Source of the DNA: Pseudoduganella plicata
GTDB taxonomy: Bacteria > Pseudomonadota > Gammaproteobacteria > Burkholderiales > Burkholderiaceae_D
DNA: 64,000 nt
Direction of reading: 5' to 3'
Assembly: GCF_004421005.1 (NCBI RefSeq)
Contig: NZ_CP038026.1
Location: 2,542,001-2,606,000, forward strand
The position numbers and the translations under genes are program-made. The notes below the pieces were generated by a model, which was given only the letters and a program-made list of their open reading frames with translations, was not told the DNA's origin and did not search any database. Shown here in pieces: positions 46,701 to 55,428 of this stretch (positions within the stretch are counted from its first letter, which is position 1; every line of letters begins with the position of its first letter).

Positions 46701-46808
46701 CCGCAGGAAGGCAGCGATGCGGACGACCTGGTACGCCGCGCCGACCGGGCCCTGTACCGCGCCAAGATCCGTGGCCGCAACCAGGCCATGCTCGCCCAGG
46801 ATGAGTAA
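43713..46808 (+). CDS. Propeller-sensor diguanylate cyclase
   Basis: A 1,031-residue membrane sensor. An N-terminal signal anchor (~12-32) is followed by a periplasmic two-component-regulator-type propeller (~40-690) of repeated units such as DRQGFMWIGTHVNGLYRYNG. A Y_Y_Y domain follows (~725-800, GLNRYAYRLEGFDDGWVE), then a membrane helix (~810-830), a short coiled coil and a GGDEF domain. The active site is GGEEF near residue 943, and the inhibitory I-site RTTD lies 5 residues before it, so it should make c-di-GMP with product feedback. The ATG at 43713 is used; another at 43698 is possible. It diverges from rhlE. Confidence 0.9.
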   Translation: MHRPPFPAFLPVRLFALLLGILIVVLTATAALSQPAAPPTLRFKKLGPLGNDEPSMLSLLQDRQGFMWIGTHVNGLYRYNGYQAVRYASRSNDAGSLPHDRVSALFEDRQGRIWAGTQNGLARFNPETNNFTTFVAATGPKNRGIIKAIVSDGKDGMWIASWGGLQHFDPATGKFEVYAHDPAQPGSLATNDINAVALDAKGGVWAATWPGGLDYLPPGGKSFVHYKLDESERPDPRRNIVRALQFDRAGALWIGTESGALRWDAGTPWSARRVLATPNSRVNSFYIDRQNTLWATTLSAGLLRWDARAERFSQFSHNQSDPFSLPGDNLRALAQDRGGMLWVASFTDGISLVNLNSAGFTRYVPHSADLTGTPGTNAVLSIAPAPDGKLWLGGNAGISLFDPSDNSVVRRYVSDPGQPGSLSQNIVYCLYQDPDGPLWAGTSNGLNRLDRPDGKFTTVHFGDTASDYINAIHPGRDGVLWLATGNSLIRYLPARGTWKIYRNDPADPDTRSVNGTSSVLEDRAGRVWMGSEWNGGGLDMLDPATGRFRHFVQQPGADSLADDNVTSLHEDALGRIWVGTAKGLQQVVEHGERIGFRSYLDATQGAKVLSIRNDLDDKLWVSTIAGLYRIDPATGKSLQYTAADGMTDGFTINSSAAGTDGLLYFGGVHGMTAIAPRDVRSPSVAPQVAITDIKVYNHSLAAPIPHPGVTLDGAVTSPRALTLAPPAAGFSIEFAALHYTEPGLNRYAYRLEGFDDGWVETDATRRAATYTNLDPGRYVFRVKASNHRGVWNEEPTTLVVTITPPFWETWWFRATAGLLACALLWALYYWRVRRLTQLQLALERVVAQRTAELEQSNLKLAALSMTDGLTGITNRRGFDTQLETEWRRAARTGQPVALLMLDVDYFKKYNDRYGHVAGDACLRTVATLLTRHARRTTDLAARYGGEEFVLLSGATEREHALETAQAICTELADLAVEHDESPFGHVTISIGVAVLVPQEGSDADDLVRRADRALYRAKIRGRNQAMLAQDE

Positions 46809-46986
46809 CGTGGGCAGTACCATCGCTACGCCGGCAGCCGATCCGCAACCCGTGCCGCCGGCCCCGCCGGACCCTGAAGACTGCTGCCGCAGCGGCTGCG
46901 CCGTCTGCGTATTCGATCTGTATAACGAAGCGCTGGAGCGCTACGAGGCCGCGCTGGCGGCGTGGCTGGCGCGGCATCCGGAGTAA
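46801..46986 (+). CDS. Small oxidoreductase-like domain protein
   Basis: A 61-residue protein with a Pro-rich start and the motif DPEDCCRSGCAVCVFDLYNEAL. The four-cysteine pattern matches the short oxidoreductase-like N-terminal domain family, perhaps a metal site. It overlaps the end of the diguanylate cyclase gene by 8 bases, so it is probably co-translated. Its function is unknown. Confidence 0.65.
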   Translation: MSNVGSTIATPAADPQPVPPAPPDPEDCCRSGCAVCVFDLYNEALERYEAALAAWLARHPE

Positions 46987-47011
46987 AGCCGCGCTGGCGC
47001 GATGTGGGATT

Positions 47012-47055
47012 CTGCGCCACCTGAATACTCCGAGGAGTTCCAGGCGGTGGCGCAG
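47012..47055. terminator. Large hairpin between convergent small genes
   Basis: A 44-base structure: 10-bp outer stem CTGCGCCACC / GGTGGCGCAG and a 5-bp inner stem ACTCC / GGAGT with a GA loop. There is no T-tract. It lies between convergent genes and may stall transcription in both directions. Confidence 0.5.
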
Positions 47056-47064
47056 TGGGCCCTG

Positions 47065-47262
47065 TCAGGCCAGCGCTTCCTTCGCCGCCTCTTCCGGCGT
47101 CAGGTCGGCGCAGTACTGGTCGGTGAACCAGTCGATCTGCTCTTCGATATGATCCTGCGCTTCCCGCACGGTGGCGCCACCGGCGACCAGAAAGCCTTCC
47201 ACTTCGGTACACCACTGGATGAACGCCAGCGACTCTTCATCCAGCTCTTCTTTCTTGGCCAT
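47065..47262 (-). CDS. Small conserved hypothetical protein
   Basis: A 65-residue soluble acidic protein (MAKKEELDEESLAFIQWC...). An AGGAAGGG ribosome site precedes the ATG. Regular helical spacing suggests three helices. I do not recognise a family. It stands alone between a hairpin and the chemoreceptor gene. Confidence 0.6.
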   Translation of the reverse strand: MAKKEELDEESLAFIQWCTEVEGFLVAGGATVREAQDHIEEQIDWFTDQYCADLTPEEAAKEALA

Positions 47263-47343
47263 ACGATTTCCCTTCCTGTTGCAAAGCAGCCGATTTTACC
47301 GTAGCCGGGACGGGGACCTGTCCCGGCCCTTCAGCCGTCCGCT

Positions 47344-49062
47344 TCAAAACGTCTCCCACTGATCCGCCTGCGGGTCCGCCCGCGCCGCCGAATTGCCCAG
47401 CGAAGGCCGCGGCGCAGGCTTCGGTCCCGGGTGCACGACCCTTGGCGCCGATGTAGCCACCACGGCACCGGCGTGCCGGTTCGGGGGCGCCGGCTGGGCA
47501 GCTGCCATCATGCTCGCATCCACCCGGAACACGCTGACAATCTGCGCCAGCTGCGCGGCCTGCTGCTGCATCGCTTCGGCGGCCGCCGCCGACTGCTCTA
47601 CCAGCGCGGCGTTCTGCTGCGTGGTCTGGTCCATCTGCACGACTGCACGGTTGACCTGCTCGATGCCGGCACTTTGCTCGCTGCTGGCCACCGTGATCTC
47701 GCTCATGATGTCCGTCACGCGGGTGATGCCGGCCACGATCTCCTGCATCGTGCTGCCGGCCTCGTTGACGAGACGCGAGCCTGTTTCCACCTTGTCGACA
47801 GAATCGTTGATCAGCCCCTTGATATCCTTGGCTGCCGCCGCCGAGCGCTGCGCCAGGTTGCGCACCTCGCTGGCGACAACGGCAAAGCCCCGCCCCTGCT
47901 CGCCCGCGCGCGCGGCCTCGACAGCGGCGTTCAGCGCCAGGATGTTGGTCTGGAACGCGATACCGTCAATGACGGAAATGATGTCGACGATCTTGCGGGA
48001 CGCGTCGTTGATCGACGCCATCGTGCCCACCACTTCGCCCACGACGGCGCCGCCGCGCACCGCGATGCCGGACGCCGACTGCGCCATCTGGTTGGCCTGG
48101 CGCGCGTTGTCCGCGTTCTGGCGCACGGTGGACGTCAGCTCTTCCATCGACGATGCTGTCTCTTCGAGTGCACTGGCCTGCTGCTCGGTGCGGGCCGACA
48201 GATCCTGGTTGCCGGCCGCGATCTGGCGGGAGGCCGTGGCGATCGTCTCGGTGCCGGCGCGCACCTGGGCGACGAGCGACTGCAACTTGCCCGTCATGTC
48301 GCGCAGCGCCTCCATCAACTCGCCTGTTTCATCGCGCGAGCGCACGCCGATATCGCGCGTCAGGTCGCCCGACGCGACGGCCCGCGCCGCCTCCAACGCC
48401 TCACTCAGCGGGCGCGCGATCATGCGCGCCACCCACAACGCCAGCGTACTGCCCACGATCAGTGCCAGCAGCAGCAAGCCGATCGACAATGCCCGGGCTT
48501 CCCGATATTGCGCTTCCGCCGCCGCGCTGGCGCGCTCGCCGCCTTCCACGTTCATCTTGACGAGCTTTTCCAGCGCCGCGTTGGCGTCGCCCAGCACCCT
48601 GGCCGACGCGCCCGCCGCCGCGGCGCGTGCCTCCGCCTTCAGGTTCTGGCGCGACAGCCCGACCACCTTGTCGTGCTCCACCAGGAACAGCTGCCAGTTG
48701 CGGCTGAAGTCGTCGTAGATGGCCCGCTCTTCCGGGCTGGAGATCAGCTTCTCGTACGCCGCCGCAGTGATGCGCTGGCCCTCCAGCGTTTTCGCCATGC
48801 GTTCCTCGTACGTGGCCAGCGACTTCGGCACGTCCGTCAGCATGTGGGCCAGCTGCCAGCGGCGCAGTTCGCCCACGTCCGTGCGCAGCTGCATCACGGC
48901 GCGCACGCTGGGCATCCAGTTGGTGGCAAGGTTCGTGGACGCATCGTTAAGCCTGGACATCGAGCCGATGCTGGCGATGCCCATGATCAGCATCAGCAAC
49001 TGCACGGCGCCGAAGGTGGCGATCAGCTTCGGCGCGATCCGCAGGTTGTGGAACCATTTCAT
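47344..49062 (-). CDS. Methyl-accepting chemotaxis protein
   Basis: A 572-residue chemoreceptor. TM1 (~8-30) and TM2 (~190-212) flank a periplasmic four-helix-bundle ligand domain (~33-188). A HAMP domain (~213-265) and a long signalling domain follow, with the hairpin tip region [33 protein letters not shown] around residues 370-400. The protein ends DQWETF, close to the NWETF CheR/CheB docking pentapeptide of high-abundance receptors; most receptors lack it. It is monocistronic. Confidence 0.93.
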   Translation of the reverse strand: MKWFHNLRIAPKLIATFGAVQLLMLIMGIASIGSMSRLNDASTNLATNWMPSVRAVMQLRTDVGELRRWQLAHMLTDVPKSLATYEERMAKTLEGQRITAAAYEKLISSPEERAIYDDFSRNWQLFLVEHDKVVGLSRQNLKAEARAAAAGASARVLGDANAALEKLVKMNVEGGERASAAAEAQYREARALSIGLLLLALIVGSTLALWVARMIARPLSEALEAARAVASGDLTRDIGVRSRDETGELMEALRDMTGKLQSLVAQVRAGTETIATASRQIAAGNQDLSARTEQQASALEETASSMEELTSTVRQNADNARQANQMAQSASGIAVRGGAVVGEVVGTMASINDASRKIVDIISVIDGIAFQTNILALNAAVEAARAGEQGRGFAVVASEVRNLAQRSAAAAKDIKGLINDSVDKVETGSRLVNEAGSTMQEIVAGITRVTDIMSEITVASSEQSAGIEQVNRAVVQMDQTTQQNAALVEQSAAAAEAMQQQAAQLAQIVSVFRVDASMMAAAQPAPPNRHAGAVVATSAPRVVHPGPKPAPRPSLGNSAARADPQADQWETF

Positions 49063-49433
49063 GGCGTCTCCTTGATGACGCGGATGGCATCCGGACCCGG
49101 GACATGTGCCCCGCTGCCGGTCCGTCCGCTGCGTCGATGATCGATGGCCGGGCGCACATGCGGCGCTGCGTGTTCACAGCATGCCATCGAAGACAAAATA
49201 GCGGAGCCACCGTGCGATTGGTTCCTGTCGGTAAGCGGCAAGTGCCCGGAGAGGTCGCCTGGCGTGGCTCCACAGGCACACAAATTACGCACGGAATACA
49301 TTCTATTTTAGAAATTTTAGTGTCAATTCTTGCAATTTCTTACGGCTGGGTTTACCATTTGATCCAGGCTAAACAATCGCCATCACATCATTCTGCCCGC
49401 GATCCCGGCGCAAACCTCAACGAGAAAAATACA
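49063..49433. other. Intergenic region upstream of the PEP-CTERM gene
   Basis: About 370 bases without a recognised gene. The part from 49290 to 49380 is markedly A/T-rich and probably holds the promoter of the PEP-CTERM gene. A GT-N10-GC string near 49321 resembles, but does not match, a sigma-54 -24/-12 element. Confidence 0.4.
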
Positions 49434-50075
49434 ATGACTTTTGCTGCAATCTTCAAAACCGCACTGCTGAGCGCGGCCCTGCTGGGCGCCGGTTCGGCCA
49501 ACGCCACCTTCAAGACCGGCAGCATCGGCGGCGCGAGCGTGGATGACGTTACGCTGGCCGGCGACAATGCCGACAAGCTGGTGTATTCGAGCCTGAATCC
49601 GATGAGCAAGGGCTCGCTTGCCTTCAGCCTGGCGTTCTGGAACACCGGTTCGCTGTTCTGGAACAAGCTGGAGACTGTGGACGGCAAATATGTTACCGAC
49701 TACAGCTCGCGCTTCGATTTCACGTTCGGCAAGGACAAGACCGGCAAGTCCGGCACCTGGTCCATCACCAACGTCAGCACGAAGTACGATGCGACGCTGG
49801 ACCTGACGCTGGCCATCCACGCTTCCAACGCCAGCACCGCATTCCTGTTCGATGAAACGACGATCGGTGCCGGCGAGACGCTGAACGGCACCTGGGACAT
49901 CGAATGGCTGAACAAGGGCGGCCAGGTGCCCGGCTTCTCGAACGCCGTACTGTTCGGCCGCGACCTGTGCCTGACGACAGCCATCCCGGCCGTGCCGGAA
50001 CCGGCAACGCTGCCGATGCTGGCCGGCGGCCTGGCACTGGTTGCCCTGGCAGCCCGCCGCAAGTCGAAAAAATAA
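49434..50075 (+). CDS. PEP-CTERM sorting-domain protein
   Basis: A 213-residue exported protein. A signal peptide (~1-24, ending AGSANA) is followed by a beta-rich domain with Thr/Ser/Asn (~25-180). The C-terminal sorting tail has VPEPATLPML, a hydrophobic helix and a basic end (ARRKSKK). Exosortase would process it for the outer surface or biofilm matrix. The ATG at 49434 is the only good start. A strong terminator follows 50 bases after the stop, so it is monocistronic. No exosortase gene is in the window. Confidence 0.88.
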   Translation: MTFAAIFKTALLSAALLGAGSANATFKTGSIGGASVDDVTLAGDNADKLVYSSLNPMSKGSLAFSLAFWNTGSLFWNKLETVDGKYVTDYSSRFDFTFGKDKTGKSGTWSITNVSTKYDATLDLTLAIHASNASTAFLFDETTIGAGETLNGTWDIEWLNKGGQVPGFSNAVLFGRDLCLTTAIPAVPEPATLPMLAGGLALVALAARRKSKK

Positions 50076-50124
50076 AAACCAAGGCAAGTAACAAGAACGA
50101 AGAATAAAGCAGCATTACCCTTCG

Positions 50125-50154
50125 AGCCCGCAGCGCAAGCTGCGGGCTTTTTCT
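50125..50154 (+). terminator. Terminator of the PEP-CTERM gene
   Basis: Perfect 10-bp stem AGCCCGCAGC / GCTGCGGGCT with a GCAA tetraloop, followed by TTTTC. Confidence 0.88.
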
Positions 50155-50321
50155 TTGGTGCGCCGCCTTGTCGCGCTTTTGTTGGCGGCTATGTGAACAA
50201 GCGCACTGCCGGGTCCGGTACTTGGACGCTATGGTGAGGCTTCATATCCGGGAGCCGCCGGAGTGGGTTCGTGCATCGGGCCTTCCGGTCTCCTTTGAAC
50301 ACGACAAAAAAGGACATCGCC

Positions 50322-50849
50322 ATGCAAGCTCCCGAGCGTCACCCGCTGACGATCACCGTCAACGGCCGCGAGCACACACTGGAACTGGAAGCCTGGGTCA
50401 CCCTGCTCGACCTGCTGCGCGAGCGGCTGGGGCTGACCGGCACGAAGAAGGGCTGCGACCAAGGCCAGTGTGGTGCCTGCACCGTGCTGGTGGACGGCCG
50501 CCGCATCAATTCCTGCCTGACCCTGGCCGTGATGCAGGTCGGCCGCAGCGTCACCACCATCGAAGGCCTGGCCGACGGCGATAAGCTGCACCCGCTGCAG
50601 CAGGCGTTCGTCGAGCACGACGCCTTCCAGTGCGGCTACTGCACGCCGGGCCAGATCTGTTCGGCCGTGGGCCTGATCAACGAAGGCCAGGCCAAATGTT
50701 CGGCCGAGGTGCGCGAGCTGATGAGCGGGAACGTCTGCCGCTGCGGCGCCTATCCGCAGATCCTGCGCGCTGTCAGCCAGGTCGCGGGCATCGCGCCGGA
50801 CAGCGAGAACGCGGAACACGCCGTGGTGACCGGGACGGTGCCGGCATGA
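50322..50849 (+). CDS. paoA: Aldehyde oxidoreductase [2Fe-2S] subunit
   Basis: A 175-residue iron-sulfur subunit of the PaoABC (YagTSR) type. The plant-type cluster is bound by CDQGQCGACT near residue 47 and its later Cys (INSCLT); the second by QCGYCTPGQ (~108) and GNVCRCGAYPQI (~138). It passes electrons from the molybdenum site to FAD. An AGGA site precedes the ATG at 50322. It has no twin-arginine signal, unlike E. coli PaoA, so the complex may be cytoplasmic. The stop overlaps the next start (ATGA). Confidence 0.9.
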   Translation: MQAPERHPLTITVNGREHTLELEAWVTLLDLLRERLGLTGTKKGCDQGQCGACTVLVDGRRINSCLTLAVMQVGRSVTTIEGLADGDKLHPLQQAFVEHDAFQCGYCTPGQICSAVGLINEGQAKCSAEVRELMSGNVCRCGAYPQILRAVSQVAGIAPDSENAEHAVVTGTVPA

Positions 50850-51985
50850 ACCCGTTCGCCTATTCCCGCCCCGCGGACATCGACGCCGCGCTGACGCAGA
50901 TTGCCGCCAACGGCACCGGCGACGCAGCGCTGGCTTCCTCCGCCGGCCCCGCGCCTGGCCCTGATCTTGCGCCCGCCGTGAATCCCGCCACGCCGCTGGC
51001 GGCCAACCAGTACGAAGTGCGCTTCGTTGCAGGCGGCACCAACCTGCTCGACCTGATGAAGGAAGGCGTGATGGTGGCGCCGAAGCTCCTCGACATCAAC
51101 CGCCTGCCGTACGACGCCATCGAGGAGACGCCGGATGGCGGCTTGCTGCTGGGCGCCCTGGCCCGCAACGCGGATACGGCGTACCACCCGCTGGTCAAGG
51201 AACGCTATCCGCTGCTGGCCGATGCGATCCTGGCCGGCGCGTCGCCGCAGCTGCGCAATATGGCCAGCAACGGCGGCAACCTGCTGCAGCGTACCCGCTG
51301 CTACTACTTCTACGACGTGGCCACGCCCTGCAACAAGCGCACGCCGGGCGCCGGCTGCTCCGCCATCGGCGGCGTCACGCGCCAGCATGCGATCCTCGGC
51401 ACGTCCGAGCACTGCATCGCCACGCATCCTTCCGACATGTGCGTGGCGCTGGCCGCGCTGGAAGCAGTCGTGCACGTGCAGTCCGCGCGCGGCAAACGGC
51501 AGATTCCGTTTGCCGAGTTCCACCGCCTGCCGGGCGACCGTCCCGACATCGACACCACGCTGGCAGCCGATGAACTGATCACGCACATCGCGCTGCCGCC
51601 GGCACCGCAGTTCGCCGGTCACTCCGCCTACCTGAAGCTGCGCGAGCGGCTGTCGTATGCGTTCGCGCTGGCCTCCGTGGCGGCGGCGCTCGACATCGCC
51701 GACGACGGCACCATCCGCGCGGCCCGCATCGCCATCGGCGGTGTCGCCCACAAGCCGTGGCGCATCCCGCAGGTCGAAGAGATGCTGGAAGGGCAGCGCC
51801 CGTCCGACGAGGTATTCGGCCGCGTGGCCGAAGCGCTGCTGGCCGGCGCGGTGGGGCGCGGCTCCAACGACTTCAAGATTCCGCTGGCACGCAACGCGAT
51901 CGTGCGCGCGTTGCACGTGGCCGCGCGCGGCACGGTAACGAACTGGAACGTCAGCATCGAAACGAACGAAGGAGATCTCCAATGA
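50846..51985 (+). CDS. paoB: Aldehyde oxidoreductase FAD subunit
   Basis: A 379-residue FAD-binding subunit. FVAGGTNLLDLMKEGV and NMASNGGNLLQRTRCYYF are flavin motifs. Cysteines in the RCYYFYDVATPCNKRTPGAGC stretch and in EHCIATHPSDM match the extra [4Fe-4S] site of PaoB. A Pro/Ala-rich insertion of about 30 residues near 28-60 precedes the FAD fold and is unusual. It overlaps the genes on both sides by ATGA junctions, giving tight co-translation. Confidence 0.9.
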   Translation: MNPFAYSRPADIDAALTQIAANGTGDAALASSAGPAPGPDLAPAVNPATPLAANQYEVRFVAGGTNLLDLMKEGVMVAPKLLDINRLPYDAIEETPDGGLLLGALARNADTAYHPLVKERYPLLADAILAGASPQLRNMASNGGNLLQRTRCYYFYDVATPCNKRTPGAGCSAIGGVTRQHAILGTSEHCIATHPSDMCVALAALEAVVHVQSARGKRQIPFAEFHRLPGDRPDIDTTLAADELITHIALPPAPQFAGHSAYLKLRERLSYAFALASVAAALDIADDGTIRAARIAIGGVAHKPWRIPQVEEMLEGQRPSDEVFGRVAEALLAGAVGRGSNDFKIPLARNAIVRALHVAARGTVTNWNVSIETNEGDLQ

Positions 51986-54282
51986 CGGACCTGATCGAGG
52001 CATTGAAGGCACCGACGGCCGACCCGGGCACGGGCCAGGTGCGCACGGGTACGCCCGTATCGCGCGTGGACGGCCGCGCCAAGGTGACGGGACAGGCGAA
52101 ATACGCGGCCGAAGTTCCCGCGCCGGATCTGGCGTACGGCGTCGTCGTCAGCTCGCCTGTCGCCAAGGGCCGCATCACGGCCATCCATACGGCCGATGCG
52201 CTCGCGGTGCCCGGCGTGGTGGAAGTGCTGACGCACCAGAACCGCCCCAAAGTACGCAGCTTCGACATCGCCTACAAGGACATGACGGCACCCGCGGGCG
52301 CGCCGTTCCGTCCCCTGTACGACGACAAGGTGTTCTACAGCGGCCAGCCGGTCGCGCTGGTGGTGGCCGAGACCTTCGAGGCGGCGCGCTACGCCGCCGC
52401 GCTGGTGCGCATCGACATCGAACAGGAGCCGCACGACACCAAGCTCTCCGCCAACGTCGACAAGGCGTACAAGCCGAAACCGCTGAAGGCCGGCTTCGAA
52501 CCGCCGCCCGACGAAAAGGGCAATGCGGACAAGGCGTTCGCCGAGGCGCCCGTCAAGATCGACGCGGAGTTCTACAGCGGCGTGGAGCACCACAACCCGA
52601 TGGAGCTGTTTGCCTCCACGGTCATCCGCGACGCGGACGGCCACCTGACGATCTACGACAAGACGCAAAGCTCGCAGAACAGCCGCTGGTACGTGTCGCA
52701 CGTGTTCGGGCTGTCGAAGAGCAAGGTCACCGTGCGCAACCCGTACGTGGGCGGCGCGTTCGGCTCCGGCCTGCGCCCGCAGTACCAGCTGACGCTCGCC
52801 GTGATGGCGGCGCTTCACCTGAAGCGCTCGGTGCGCGTGCAGCTGACGCGCCAGCAGATGTTCAGCTTCGGGCATCGTCCCGAAACGCTGCAGCGCGTGA
52901 AGCTGGCGGCGGAGCGCGACGGCACGCTGCGCTCGATCTATCACCAGGCCATTGCCGAGACGTCGCCGATCGAGGATTACGTGGAGGTCGTCGTCAACTG
53001 GTCCGGCATGCTGTACGCATGCGACAACATCAAGTTCGACTACAAGCTGGTCAAACTGGACCAGTACACGCCGATCGACATGCGCGCGCCCGGCGCCGCG
53101 CACGGCGTGCATGCGCTGGAAGTGGCGATGGACGAGCTGTCGTACGCGCTGAACATGGACCCGCTGCAGCTGCGCCTGAAGAACTACGCGGAGCGCTCGC
53201 CCGTCGAGGACAAGCCCTACTCCAGCAAGGAGCTGCGCGCCTGCTACGAGCTGGGCGCGAAGCAGTTCGGCTGGGACAAGCGCCAGCTGGCACCGCGTTC
53301 GATGAAGGAAGGCACTGAGCTGGTCGGCTGGGGCATGGCGACGGGTGTCTGGGACGCGATGCAGATGTTCGCCCGCGCCAGCGCCGTCCTGCACGCGGAT
53401 GGCAGGCTGGTGGTCTCGAGCGCCGCGACCGACATCGGCACGGGCACGTACACGGTCATGGCGATGATCGCCGCCGAGGCAATGGGCATGCCGCTGGAGG
53501 ACGTCACGTTCCAGCTGGGCGACTCGACGCTGCCTGTGGCGCCGATCGAAGGCGGCTCGTCGCACGTGACGACGGTGGGGTCGGCTGTCGCCGGCGTCTG
53601 CGAAAAGCTGCAGAAGACGATCCTGAAGCACGCGCAGAAGCTGAAGGACTCGCCGTTCGCCAGCGCAAAGATGAAGGACGTGGAATTTGCCGGCGGCACG
53701 CTGCGCCTGAAGAAGCAGCCGGAGACAAGCCTGCCGCTGACGGCGATCCTGAACGACAGCGGCATGGTGCGGCTGGAGGAAAAGTACCTGATGCTGCCGA
53801 ATATGCTCAAGCAGCGCAAGTTTCGCCGCCTGGTGCATTCGGCCGTCTTCGTGGAAGTGCGCGTGGATGAGGAGCTGGGCGTGGTACGCGTGACGCGTGT
53901 CGTGAACGCCGTCGCCGCGGGCCGCATCATGAACCTGAAAACAGCGACCAGCCAGGTCGTCGGCGGCATCGTCTGGGGCATCAGCCAGGCGCTGCACGAA
54001 GAGAGCTACACGGACCACCGGTTCGGCCGCTTCATGAACCACAATCTGTCGGAATACCACGTGCCCGTCAACGCGGACATCCATGCCATCGACGTCATCT
54101 TCGCGCAGGAGGACGACCGCATCGTCAGCCGGCTGGGTGCGAAGGGTGTGGGGGAAATCGGAATTGTCGGCGTGGCGGCGGCGATCAGCAACGCCATCTA
54201 CCACGCAACGGGAAGGCGGCTGCGCAGCACGCCGATGACGCCGGACAAGGTGCTGGCGGGGTTCGACAGCGGGAAGCCTTGA
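51982..54282 (+). CDS. paoC: Aldehyde oxidoreductase molybdopterin subunit
   Basis: A 766-residue catalytic subunit. An AAGGAGAT site precedes the ATG. Family landmarks: TGQAKYAAEVPAPDLAYG (~35), GGAFGSGLRPQ (~260), RAPGAAHGVHALEVAMD (~368), and the C-terminal GAKGVGEIGIVGVAAA, whose Glu is the probable base at the molybdenum centre. It oxidises aldehydes to acids. The maturation protein PaoD (XdhC type) is not in the window. Confidence 0.92.
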   Translation: MTDLIEALKAPTADPGTGQVRTGTPVSRVDGRAKVTGQAKYAAEVPAPDLAYGVVVSSPVAKGRITAIHTADALAVPGVVEVLTHQNRPKVRSFDIAYKDMTAPAGAPFRPLYDDKVFYSGQPVALVVAETFEAARYAAALVRIDIEQEPHDTKLSANVDKAYKPKPLKAGFEPPPDEKGNADKAFAEAPVKIDAEFYSGVEHHNPMELFASTVIRDADGHLTIYDKTQSSQNSRWYVSHVFGLSKSKVTVRNPYVGGAFGSGLRPQYQLTLAVMAALHLKRSVRVQLTRQQMFSFGHRPETLQRVKLAAERDGTLRSIYHQAIAETSPIEDYVEVVVNWSGMLYACDNIKFDYKLVKLDQYTPIDMRAPGAAHGVHALEVAMDELSYALNMDPLQLRLKNYAERSPVEDKPYSSKELRACYELGAKQFGWDKRQLAPRSMKEGTELVGWGMATGVWDAMQMFARASAVLHADGRLVVSSAATDIGTGTYTVMAMIAAEAMGMPLEDVTFQLGDSTLPVAPIEGGSSHVTTVGSAVAGVCEKLQKTILKHAQKLKDSPFASAKMKDVEFAGGTLRLKKQPETSLPLTAILNDSGMVRLEEKYLMLPNMLKQRKFRRLVHSAVFVEVRVDEELGVVRVTRVVNAVAAGRIMNLKTATSQVVGGIVWGISQALHEESYTDHRFGRFMNHNLSEYHVPVNADIHAIDVIFAQEDDRIVSRLGAKGVGEIGIVGVAAAISNAIYHATGRRLRSTPMTPDKVLAGFDSGKP

Positions 54283-54296
54283 CGCTTTAGTGGCTT

Positions 54297-54326
54297 CAGG
54301 CGCCTGACGCTGTCAGGCGCCTGTTT
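54297..54326. terminator. Terminator between paoC and lpxO
   Basis: A perfect 12-bp stem CAGGCGCCTGAC / GTCAGGCGCCTG with loop GCT, followed by TTT. It lies between convergent genes and probably ends paoABC. Confidence 0.8.
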
Positions 54327-54347
54327 CCGACCTTTATCTCGTCCGTA

Positions 54348-55247
54348 TCAGATGTAGTAAATCAGCGCCGCAACACCAACGATCAAGGCGACCTTGGTGA
54401 TCTTGTACACCGTCTTGTTCCATGCCTTGAAGCGGCGGCGGTATTTGCCGGCATAGAAGGAAACCCGGAACAGTTTGCTGACCAGGCCCACCTGGTCGCC
54501 CGTCTCGTTCGGCGAAGCGGCCGCCGTCATCATCGTCTTGCCAAGGAACCGGTTGATGGCCTGCGCCCAGCGGAAACGCATCGGCCGCTCGACGTCGCAG
54601 AACAGGATGATGCGGTCGCTCTCGCTGCCGTTGATCGCCCAGTGGATATACGTCTCGTCGAACATTACGCCCTGGCCGTCGCGCCAGCTGTGCTTGACGC
54701 CATCGACGTCGATAAAGCAGCGGTCGTCGTTCGGCGTGGCCAGGCCCAGGTGATAACGCAGCGAGCCGGCAAACGGATCGCGGTGGGGATTGAGTTTGCC
54801 GCCCGGCGGCAGCTCGGCGAACATCGCCGCCTTCACGGACGGGATGCCCTGCAACAGCGCATGCGTCTGCGGGCACAGCTGCGCCGCCGACGGGTGGCTG
54901 GCGTTATACCATTTCAGATAAAAGCGCTTCCAGCCGGCCTTGAAGAAGGAATTGAAGCCGGCATCGTCATTCTGCTCGGACGCCTTGATCTTCTGCAGGC
55001 GCAGCAGGTTCTCGGCCTCGGCGCGGATCACCTGCCAGTTCTGCTGCAGCGGCGCCAGTTCCGGAAAATCGCTGACAGGCAGGTAAGGCGTCGACGGCAC
55101 GCGCGAAAACGCGTGCATGAAGATGTTAATTGGCGACATGAACGACGAGTGGTCGAACAGCTGGCGCCCGAACGGCAGCCGCACCCGCCCGCGGAAGTGA
55201 ATGTGCAGGATGGAGAGGAAGTAAAAACCGATAATGGCCCATTTCAT
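54348..55247 (-). CDS. lpxO: Lipid A hydroxylase LpxO
   Basis: A 299-residue aspartyl/asparaginyl beta-hydroxylase-type dioxygenase. An N-terminal membrane helix (MKWAIIGFYFLSILHIHFRG) is followed by the LpxO-typical LFDHSSFMSPINIFMHAFS. The jelly-roll has the iron ligands in LNPHRDPFAG and DETYIHWAINGS, plus the 2-oxoglutarate-binding Arg (SDRIILFCDVERPMR). A second membrane helix ends the protein. It 2-hydroxylates acyl chains of lipid A at the inner membrane. The ATG at 55247 is used; the longer frame adds unlike-family residues. Confidence 0.9.
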   Translation of the reverse strand: MKWAIIGFYFLSILHIHFRGRVRLPFGRQLFDHSSFMSPINIFMHAFSRVPSTPYLPVSDFPELAPLQQNWQVIRAEAENLLRLQKIKASEQNDDAGFNSFFKAGWKRFYLKWYNASHPSAAQLCPQTHALLQGIPSVKAAMFAELPPGGKLNPHRDPFAGSLRYHLGLATPNDDRCFIDVDGVKHSWRDGQGVMFDETYIHWAINGSESDRIILFCDVERPMRFRWAQAINRFLGKTMMTAAASPNETGDQVGLVSKLFRVSFYAGKYRRRFKAWNKTVYKITKVALIVGVAALIYYI

Positions 55248-55428
55248 GGCGCGGAACCTCAGATGCTCGAAACCGGCCATTTTAGCGCAGGTTGCGGCAA
55301 TTCCGCCGGCGGTGCCCCCACTGCCAACCGCCCTGGTCGGGAATAGCAAAACAGGTGCACCTGTGAGCATGCTTTAGTGGCAATATTGCAGTTGGCGCCT
55401 TGCCAATGCAGTGTTCACAGGACCGCCC

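Noticed and set aside
49305..49335. Possible sigma-54 promoter before the PEP-CTERM gene
   Set aside because: The -24 element is GT rather than GG and the TGGCAC context is poor; only the TTGCA part fits.
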